DNA from: a virus
Strand: one strand, 5' to 3'
DNA: 46,256 bases
IMG/VR virus record: IMGVR_UViG_3300035670_000370
Coordinates: 1 to 46,256 of that record
Shown here: piece after piece, positions 19,221-25,193 of the stretch
Numbering within the stretch: position 1 is the stretch's first letter
How the letters are laid out: each line of letters starts with the position of its first letter
Notes under the pieces: generated by a model
The model's database searches: none
Told to the model about the DNA's origin: nothing
Seen by the model: only the letters and a program-made list of their open reading frames with translations
Program-made: the position numbers and the translations under genes

Positions 19221-19284
19221 GGTGTCTCCGTGCTAGGTGGGTGGACTCCGTCATTCTAACCCAGGACGGGGTTGGGTTGCGATC
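19221..19284 (-). other. Intergenic hairpin-and-leader module, copy 4
   Basis: Minus strand: AACCCA-ACCCCGTCC-TGGGTT hairpin, AGAATGACGG, then CCACCTAGCACGGAG and the ATG at 19220. Compared with copies 1-3 the stem has a G-C to A-T exchange on both sides (compensatory) and one more pair. Confidence 0.7.
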
Positions 19285-19686
19285 TCAGGCGAGCACCATT
19301 GCGATCAGCTCAGCCTTGCGCGCCTTGCGCTTGGTGCCGGCCAGGCTGCGCAGCTGAGCGCAGGTCAGTGTCTCCAGGTCGGTGGCTAGGTCGGCCAGCG
19401 GATGCACCTGGGGCTGCAGCTTTGCCGCGAGCCTGATGGGCGCAGGCTTGACCGTGATTGGCGCGGCTGCAGGCTCAGCACCTGGCACCCACAAGCGGCG
19501 CCACATTGCGGCGAGCTGATCGTTGCGGGTGTGCACTGCGGTGCCGAGCTGGAAGCCCAGGTCGTAAGCCAGCTCAGCCAGTAGGCCCGTGCACGTGATC
19601 ACCAGCGCGATGGCTGGCGCAACCACGCGTGCAGTGCGTTCGAGGTTCTGCGCGATCTGCGCAGTGGTGGGGACTGTGATGGTCAT
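19285..19686 (-). CDS. Membrane protein with SAP-like C-terminus (133 aa)
   Basis: A helical N-terminus with a hydrophobic segment APAIALVITCTGLLAELAYD at about residues 23-42, a Pro/Ala linker, and a C-terminal LETLTCAQLRSLAGTKRKAR then KAELIAMVLA. The last 33 residues have the 'LTxxqLRxlAg....rKaeLia.l' pattern of SAP-like/LEM-like helix pairs, often nucleic-acid binding. A membrane-anchored DNA- or protein-binding role is conceivable. First gene left of the strand switch. Confidence 0.7.
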   Translation of the reverse strand: MTITVPTTAQIAQNLERTARVVAPAIALVITCTGLLAELAYDLGFQLGTAVHTRNDQLAAMWRRLWVPGAEPAAAPITVKPAPIRLAAKLQPQVHPLADLATDLETLTCAQLRSLAGTKRKARKAELIAMVLA

Positions 19687-19951
19687 GGTGGTTCTCCGTA
19701 CTAAGTGGATGCGCGGCTTCTATGGCCGCTTCCCTCACATTAGACCATCACCGGCCCATCCGGCCAGAATGTAGCAACTCTTCACATACAGCTTCTTTTT
19801 TTCCTGGTATGTAAACTTTTGTGACGAGCGGGCCAGATAGCAGCCGGAAAATTTCCCCCAAATTGACCTTTTTATTGAGCAGGTAGGGGGATAAATTTAA
19901 CGTATTTAGTCACCCTAAAATCACTTATATCTAGATAATGTGTGTATAAAA
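19687..19951. promoter_or_regulatory. Divergent control region at the strand switch
   Basis: 265 bases between diverging gene blocks. Leftward: the CCACTTAGTACGGAG leader box, GATGGTCTA, and GTATGTGAAGAGTTGCTAC (module C, matching A and B). Rightward: an AT-rich stretch with GATAAT (19935-19940) and TATAAAA (19945-19951) immediately before the ATG at 19952, so the first plus-strand transcript may be nearly leaderless. No reading frame seen. Confidence 0.55.
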
Positions 19952-21565
19952 ATGCCTGTCTCTCCGCAGGACTACGCGCTCTGGTCTGACCTTACAGGCA
20001 ACCCTTATCCGCAAACGCCTGCTGAGCGAATGGCGTTAGCCCCAGAGGTTTATAGTTTTACGCGGGATGTAAATCAAGGTAAGCGCCCACCTGGAGCAAT
20101 CCGACGTGCAGTCGATGTTATCGGCAAGACTGCACTTGCTGCTGGTGCAATTGCGGGTGGCGTTTATCTTGCAAAGAACTTTGGCAATCTTGAACTTGAC
20201 GATGAGCCTCATATTGGTACTCCTCCGCAACCGCAGGGCTTTGCTACCGCAAGTACGGATGTAACACCACCTACAACTTCTGATCGCTATGGGCAAGATA
20301 TTGTTCCACATCAAACGGCCGTCATGGGCTTACTACGTGGCACGTCTCCCGAAAAACCTACTGTTGTTGATTCAGAAGAAAAACCAGCGACTCAAAGCCA
20401 CGTAATTTCTTCAAGCCAGTCATTCGGTCCTGGCTCAGAGGTTGCTCAACTTGCTGCAAGCACTGTTCCGCATTCACCTGTTCGTGATCGTGCAGATGAT
20501 TTAATTTCAGAGTACCTTGGTGGAGTTGCTGCCGAACAACGTGCTCAAAAACGGATTGATCAGTCTGTTGCTGAATACGGCGCTATGGTTGCAGGTAAAG
20601 CTGCACCTGTTCTTAAGCAAGTATTAAAAGAAGGTCGAGAAGAGGGTATTAGTCCAATTGGACGTAGTTCTGTTACTGCAGCAGAACGTTTCCGTGGAAC
20701 GCCTGCTTATACTGCAATGATGCAGGCTGCAGGCGCAAGCATGGAGCCAGAAGAACTAGTCGACACACCTGGCACGACCCCTGCATTTACTGAAGTCCGC
20801 GCAACTCCTCAAACACGAATTGCGCCCATAACATCAGCTCCTACCTCTGCGCCTGCGCCCGCACCTACACGGGAAGTCGTGACTGCTGCTGTTCCTGCAG
20901 CCTTTTCGGCCCCGCCGCGCCGTTCCTCAGAATCTGAAGAAGCAGCTGCATTTGCCGCCAAGGCCCTCGCACTGCTGCCTAGAGCACAACGTGAAGCTCT
21001 TCTTAGTGGACAGGCTGATGCTCCAATTGTCACGCAGCAGCCAGAGGCTGTTCGTGTAGGCAAGCCGGTTAAAGTAAGGACAAACGAATTTCTCAGTGCC
21101 ATGAGCCAAGATCAGGGTCCTCTTGCCAGTTACGAGATCAAGCCAGAACGGAGCAAGGCTATTTCGAGTCTGACCTTCTACCCTGGTGGGGAACTTGGTG
21201 TGGGAATGAAGAGTCGTGGTAAACCGGTCGAATACGCATACGCTACGTCTGATCCCTATCGCTTAGCGATGCGTGACTATGCTGATGCAGGATTCCCCGA
21301 TGAGATGGGTAACATTGCTGGCATTGCTGCTAATAACGCTCTTGCTCACCAAATGGGGCTTCAGAAAGCAGTCGAGCGTGGTGGCACCATTCGGGAAAAG
21401 CGTCAACCTATTTATTCAGGTTTGATGAGCGACTCTGACATTGTTGCAGCCGGAATGGGTAAAGATGCCCGCGCTAAAGAACAAGCTGAACGTCACTTTG
21501 AAACCAGGCAAATCATGGCTGAGTTAGAACAACGCGCAGCCGATCGTCGCGCAGGCTTACTTTAA
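19952..21565 (+). CDS. Large hypothetical virion protein (537 aa)
   Basis: Start placed at ATG 19952 (MPVSPQDYALWSDLTGN); a GTG 12 bases earlier is in frame. A hydrophobic glycine-rich segment (VIGKTALAAGAIAGGVYLAK) lies at about residues 57-76, followed by a long Pro/Thr/Ala-rich disordered middle. The C-terminal 150 residues are folded: SSLTFYPGGELGVGMKSRGK then VEYAYATSDPYRLAMRDYAD resembles a KTSC-type small domain (weak). It heads the plus-strand block and is probably an internal or tail protein; the assignment is by context. Confidence 0.65.
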   Translation: MPVSPQDYALWSDLTGNPYPQTPAERMALAPEVYSFTRDVNQGKRPPGAIRRAVDVIGKTALAAGAIAGGVYLAKNFGNLELDDEPHIGTPPQPQGFATASTDVTPPTTSDRYGQDIVPHQTAVMGLLRGTSPEKPTVVDSEEKPATQSHVISSSQSFGPGSEVAQLAASTVPHSPVRDRADDLISEYLGGVAAEQRAQKRIDQSVAEYGAMVAGKAAPVLKQVLKEGREEGISPIGRSSVTAAERFRGTPAYTAMMQAAGASMEPEELVDTPGTTPAFTEVRATPQTRIAPITSAPTSAPAPAPTREVVTAAVPAAFSAPPRRSSESEEAAAFAAKALALLPRAQREALLSGQADAPIVTQQPEAVRVGKPVKVRTNEFLSAMSQDQGPLASYEIKPERSKAISSLTFYPGGELGVGMKSRGKPVEYAYATSDPYRLAMRDYADAGFPDEMGNIAGIAANNALAHQMGLQKAVERGGTIREKRQPIYSGLMSDSDIVAAGMGKDARAKEQAERHFETRQIMAELEQRAADRRAGLL

Positions 21566-21598
21566 GTAAAGTAAAAACATAGTGACTTGGATTAAACG

Positions 21599-21988
21599 AT
21601 GACTTTTTTAGAGCCCATTATTGCTAGCTTGATTGGGGCAGCTACTGTTGCAGTTGCTGTCTTTTTAAAAAAGAACTTGACAGTGCAAACTTTTTTAAAA
21701 TACGGACCGATTATTAAAAAAGCTTACGACATTATCGATCCTGTCCTTGACCAAAACCTTAGCCGCTGGGACGGATCAAAGATCGATAAGGCATTTGAAC
21801 TTTCAGTAGAATCTGTTGCTGACGGCAAGCTTTCTGCGGAAGAGATCAAGCATCTTGCTTTTGAAATGGCTAAGCACTGGTTACCCCAGAAAGCTGCCGA
21901 TAAAGTCCGTGCGTTTCAGGCATCTTCTCCTGAGCTTCGGTCCGCTGCAATTGTTGCAGCTAAAGTAGATGCTATGAGTGCAAATTAA
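21599..21988 (+). CDS. Small membrane-anchored protein (129 aa)
   Basis: N-terminal hydrophobic segment (EPIIASLIGAATVAVAVFLK, residues 5-24), then a helical soluble part (FELSVESVADGKLSAEEIKH, MAKHWLPQKAADKVRAF). One-TM N-in topology with a helical tail. It could be holin-like or a virion membrane-interacting protein; no partner for lysis is adjacent. Follows the 537-residue gene by 33 bases. Confidence 0.65.
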   Translation: MTFLEPIIASLIGAATVAVAVFLKKNLTVQTFLKYGPIIKKAYDIIDPVLDQNLSRWDGSKIDKAFELSVESVADGKLSAEEIKHLAFEMAKHWLPQKAADKVRAFQASSPELRSAAIVAAKVDAMSAN

Positions 21989-22004
21989 ATCGAGCTGGAG
22001 TTAA

Positions 22005-22205
22005 ATGCCTGGCGACAATTGGATTCAAGAAGCTGTCAGTAAGAACCCAGGCGCTTTTTCTCGTAAAGCAGAAGAGCGCGATATGAGTGCGTCTCAGTTT
22101 GCTTCAAAAGTTACAGCAAACCCAGACGAGTACTCTGATAAAACTGTCAAACAGGCCAACTTGGCAAAGACACTTGCAAAACTTCGTAATCGTCGCAACA
22201 AGTGA
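22005..22205 (+). CDS. Small basic conserved viral protein (66 aa)
   Basis: MPGDNWIQEAVSKNPGAFSR then KAEERDMSASQFASKVTANP and QANLAKTLAKLRNRRNK. The pattern 'W...a....Gaft.kA...gms...fa..V.......t..qa.LAktL.k' recalls short basic proteins found in many phages and algal viruses; thought to be structural or DNA-binding, unproven. The stop overlaps the next start by one base (TGATG). Confidence 0.72.
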   Translation: MPGDNWIQEAVSKNPGAFSRKAEERDMSASQFASKVTANPDEYSDKTVKQANLAKTLAKLRNRRNK

Positions 22206-22672
22206 TGTCAGCGCCACTATTCAGCTCGAATTCCACTAAGCCTTTCGATAAAGCTCTTCGAGAGGGTAAACGTCCGGATAGCGGCACCCTTGGAGTTTAC
22301 CCAAGATCGGCGTTTGAGGATCCGAGGGACAATATGTGGCGTGCTCAGCTTTTGGATAATCCAAAAGTTCCTGATTTTTTTACACGCGCACAATTTGGCA
22401 ATGAGAGTGCGGCCGAAGCTTACAATAGTCTTCGCGATCTAAGCGTAAATCCTTATTCGTCTTTTCAAAATCCTAATGTCAGGAATCAAGCGGATGATTT
22501 TCTCGACAAGTATGCTCTTGGTGTAGGGCGTATAATTGATCCTAAGACAGCGGTATTACCCGAAAATATTGCTCTTCGCTATGGAATTCAGTCGTCCGGC
22601 GATTATTTCATTGAAGATGCAAAAAAAGGTAACGCAAACATTTTTCCAAGCCGTGGCCCCGGAGTAGCTTAA
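22205..22672 (+). CDS. Hypothetical virion-block protein (155 aa)
   Basis: ATG at 22205 (MSAPLFSSNSTKPFDKALRE). Contains GVYPRSAFEDPRDNMWRAQL, AAEAYNSLRDLSVNPYSSFQ and NQADDFLDKYALGVGRIIDP. No TM segment. The stop overlaps the next start (TAATG). Probably structural by position; family not recognised. Confidence 0.62.
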   Translation: MSAPLFSSNSTKPFDKALREGKRPDSGTLGVYPRSAFEDPRDNMWRAQLLDNPKVPDFFTRAQFGNESAAEAYNSLRDLSVNPYSSFQNPNVRNQADDFLDKYALGVGRIIDPKTAVLPENIALRYGIQSSGDYFIEDAKKGNANIFPSRGPGVA

Positions 22673-23247
22673 TGAATCCCGCAGCAGGTAAATTAGCGCA
22701 AGAGCTACTAAAAAAGTATGCGGCTGCGGTAATGTCTGGCGGTGGCGCCGGCGTTAAAACAGCACTTGAGAATAGCGCGAGACTCGGAACTATTGCTCAA
22801 GGTACTCCTGAGGCTGCTGCTGCAGCGCTCTCACAGTTACCAGGGGTTGGTAGAGCCGCTATGGGCCTGCCGTTAGGTATGGATGTTATTCAAGCGGGTG
22901 CACGAGCGCTGCCGGCTGTCGCTGGCGGTGCGACCACACTCGGACTTGGAGCTGGTTCTGTTATCGCATCTAACATGCTTGCTAATGCTGTAACTAACCC
23001 TGTAAAGCCGACTGCTTTCAGCACTCAACAATATACTCCAGGTCGTTCGCCACTTACAAATGAAATGGCGGCGGAAGCGATTTTAGATCAGCAACGTTTC
23101 ATGCACCAGATGCAATTGATTGAAGCACGCAATGCTGCAGCTGCTGGTTCTGGGTCATTACAAAGTGGTACGTCGAGTAACTTTGATATGATGAAGATGG
23201 CAAATCAAGCCGCTAATCAAATGTTTACCACTCCTAATTACGCTTGA
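22672..23247 (+). CDS. Glycine-zipper protein (191 aa)
   Basis: Helical Ala/Gly-rich protein. A long glycine-zipper-like hydrophobic stretch (GARALPAVAGGATTLGLGAG then SVIASNMLANAV) lies at about residues 75-105; the C-terminus is Gln/Met/Asn-rich (MHQMQLIEARNAAAAGSGSL). Such Gly-xxx-Gly membrane-active segments are typical of phage ejection (internal core) proteins. Assignment by composition and position. Confidence 0.6.
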   Translation: MNPAAGKLAQELLKKYAAAVMSGGGAGVKTALENSARLGTIAQGTPEAAAAALSQLPGVGRAAMGLPLGMDVIQAGARALPAVAGGATTLGLGAGSVIASNMLANAVTNPVKPTAFSTQQYTPGRSPLTNEMAAEAILDQQRFMHQMQLIEARNAAAAGSGSLQSGTSSNFDMMKMANQAANQMFTTPNYA

Positions 23248-23253
23248 TACGTT

Positions 23254-23703
23254 ATGGCTGATCCTGGCTGGGGTATGGATTGGGGTGGTGCTGGAGGATG
23301 GGACCAGGAGCAATACGAAGGTGTCCCTGGTCTGTCTGAAGAACGCAGAGGTGGTGGATTTGGTGAGGCTCTTGTAAAAGGTCTTGATTTTCTGAACAGA
23401 TACACTGAGAAAAATTTCGGTCAAAGCGGCAAATATACGCAAGCTGCTCAAGATGCAGCGCGGCGTCGTCGCGAAAGTAGTAGCCCCTACGGAACAAAAG
23501 AAGTATTTGATAACTTTGCTATTTACACTCCGCCACTGCCTCAAATGGGCACTCAAACAGCATCTGGTGGCAGCGGTAGTAGTGGTTTATTTGGTGACGT
23601 AGGCGGACTTGCTGGTGCCATCGGGACTGCGGCAGGCGTATTCGGTCCCCTTGGAGTACCGATTGGTATGGGCGTTGGCAAGCTTATCGATAGGTTTGCT
23701 TAA
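23254..23703 (+). CDS. Gly/Trp-rich protein with glycine zipper (149 aa)
   Basis: N-terminus MADPGWGMDWGGAGGWDQEQ, a charged helical middle, and a C-terminal hydrophobic glycine zipper (FGDVGGLAGAIGTAAGVFGP then LGVPIGMGVGKLI). Membrane interaction is likely. It belongs to the run of small glycine-zipper genes 22.7-24.5 kb. Confidence 0.6.
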   Translation: MADPGWGMDWGGAGGWDQEQYEGVPGLSEERRGGGFGEALVKGLDFLNRYTEKNFGQSGKYTQAAQDAARRRRESSSPYGTKEVFDNFAIYTPPLPQMGTQTASGGSGSSGLFGDVGGLAGAIGTAAGVFGPLGVPIGMGVGKLIDRFA

Positions 23704-23716
23704 TTTGATTTACAAC

Positions 23717-23738
23717 CTATAAAATAAAAGACAAAGAG
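23717..23738 (+). promoter_or_regulatory. Candidate phage promoter, ATAAAATAAAAGACAA type
   Basis: CTATAAAATAAAAGACAAAG stands about 12-30 bases before the ATG at 23748 and matches the element before the gene at 6795 over about 18 bases. Confidence 0.45.
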
Positions 23739-23747
23739 TAAAGAATT

Positions 23748-24467
23748 ATGTTGCTGCCACTTATCGGCGCCGCCACTGGGGGCTACACAGCATATCAGAA
23801 AAGTGGTGGCAACCTGGGTGCTACCGCACTTGGAGCAGGTTTAGGTGCACTTGCCCCAGGAGCTTTTCGCATGGCAGGAACTGCCCTGGCAGGCACTCCT
23901 GTTGGCGCAGCCGGCTTGTCCGCGTTAAACCAAGCTTTAGGTAAAGTTGGAGTTGAGGCCACTGCCAAAGGAATTGGTAATATCGCTGCTCTTGGTGGTA
24001 CGACACTTCTTGGTGGACTTCCTGGCTCTCTAGCAGCCTCTGCTGCTCCTGTTGCCTCACGAGGAGCTGGCGGCGCAGCTAATTTAGCTGTATCGGCGAG
24101 TCAGCCTGGTCAAGTAACTTATGATGCAGGTGCGGCTATTCCCACAACACCGTATCGCCAAACACCGTATGATTCACTCGCAGTTGCAGATCCTAGTGGT
24201 CAAATTGGCGCCGCGCGTCTTAACGAACTGTTGATGCAAGACGTTCAGCTCGCTGGCATTCGTAAACTGATGCCCGAACTGTTTAAATCCGCTGAAGCAC
24301 GCTCTAAGACTGAGTTCCAACGTCAGATGGCTGCCGCTGGCATCCGACAGAACATTGCAACTGCTGCAAACATGTTAGAGCGTAGCCAACAAGCAGCACA
24401 GCAAATGGGTCAGACCGCTGCCCAGCAAATGGGTAACGCTCTTACCAGTCAGTATCAGTATTCGTAA
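23748..24467 (+). CDS. Glycine-zipper protein, ejection-type candidate (239 aa)
   Basis: The first 120 residues are Ala/Gly/Leu hydrophobic with repeated Gly-xxx-Gly spacing (MLLPLIGAATGGYTAY, LGATALGAGLGALAPGAFRM, GGTTLLGGLPGSLAASAAP). The C-terminal part is a soluble helix rich in Gln/Met (QRQMAAAGIRQNIATAANML, ERSQQAAQQMGQ). A hydrophobic Gly-rich head with helical tail is the usual make-up of internal core/ejection proteins of short-tailed phages. No signal peptide. Inference from composition. Confidence 0.6.
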   Translation: MLLPLIGAATGGYTAYQKSGGNLGATALGAGLGALAPGAFRMAGTALAGTPVGAAGLSALNQALGKVGVEATAKGIGNIAALGGTTLLGGLPGSLAASAAPVASRGAGGAANLAVSASQPGQVTYDAGAAIPTTPYRQTPYDSLAVADPSGQIGAARLNELLMQDVQLAGIRKLMPELFKSAEARSKTEFQRQMAAAGIRQNIATAANMLERSQQAAQQMGQTAAQQMGNALTSQYQYS

Positions 24468-24468
24468 G

Positions 24469-25047
24469 ATGTCCAACCCCAACGCACCCTTCTACCAGTT
24501 GCCTAAAACTGGTACATTCTCATATCAACCGTTTGCCGTTGGGGCTGACTATAAGTTTCCAGATTATTTCAGCTCTGTCTTTAAACCGACGGAAGCTCAA
24601 ATGCAAGCAAAAGGCGTAAATCTCACATCCGGTGGGAGGGATCAGCCTGCGTTTGAATACCAGTCAAAAAATGGTGCCGTGCCAGGTGTCGATCCAACTA
24701 TTCAACAGTGGATTGATTTTACTCGCGCCATTTCTCCGATTCGGATGCAAGAACAGGCTCAAGCGGCCCAGCTTAGCCAGCAACTAACAGAGCAGCAGTT
24801 AGCTTCTGCATATCCATTTTTGAGTCAAGCTGCACGTGAGGCTACCGAGCGCAACTTACTGGCTAGTAAGGCCTATGCTGATTTTAAAGAGCGGCTTCCC
24901 TCCAACTTGCAAAATATTGCTGCATCTCAACAAGCACAGGCTGGTGCTGCCGCCTCAGGTGAAGCCGGAATGATTAACGCCTTGGCAAACTTGCAGAACG
25001 CGCAGAGGCGGATGAATTATCGTGGCAGCACTTTTGCCGTTGGTTGA
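24469..25047 (+). CDS. Hypothetical virion protein (192 aa)
   Basis: Begins one base after the previous stop. N-terminal 80 residues contain beta-type and aromatic segments (FYQLPKTGTFSYQPFAVGAD, FPDYFSSVFKPTEAQMQA). The rest is a Gln/Ala-rich helix (EQAQAAQLSQQLTEQQLASA, NIAASQQAQAGAAASGEAGM) with coiled-coil character. It lies between the glycine-zipper genes and the 990-residue repeat protein. Function unknown. Confidence 0.62.
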   Translation: MSNPNAPFYQLPKTGTFSYQPFAVGADYKFPDYFSSVFKPTEAQMQAKGVNLTSGGRDQPAFEYQSKNGAVPGVDPTIQQWIDFTRAISPIRMQEQAQAAQLSQQLTEQQLASAYPFLSQAAREATERNLLASKAYADFKERLPSNLQNIAASQQAQAGAAASGEAGMINALANLQNAQRRMNYRGSTFAVG

Positions 25048-25110
25048 TTCATATCAGTAGCTGCACAAGCTGAAAAGCGCCGTACACATTCTGATCTTAA
25101 ACAAAGTGCT

Positions 25111-25166
25111 GTTAGTGTGTTTACACAGCGCTAACACCTGGCCCTATTAGGTAACAACTCTATAAT
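25111..25166 (+). promoter_or_regulatory. Promoter-like region before the 990-residue gene
   Basis: The 146-base gap 25048-25193 holds an imperfect inverted repeat (GTTAG...CTAAC, 25111-25135, with inner GTGT/ACAC) and a consensus -10 TATAAT at 25161-25166, 28 bases before the ATG. No -35 hexamer was found, so a phage-specific activator may be needed. Confidence 0.5.
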
Positions 25167-25193
25167 AGTTAAAACAGTCTAGAAGTATTTCTC

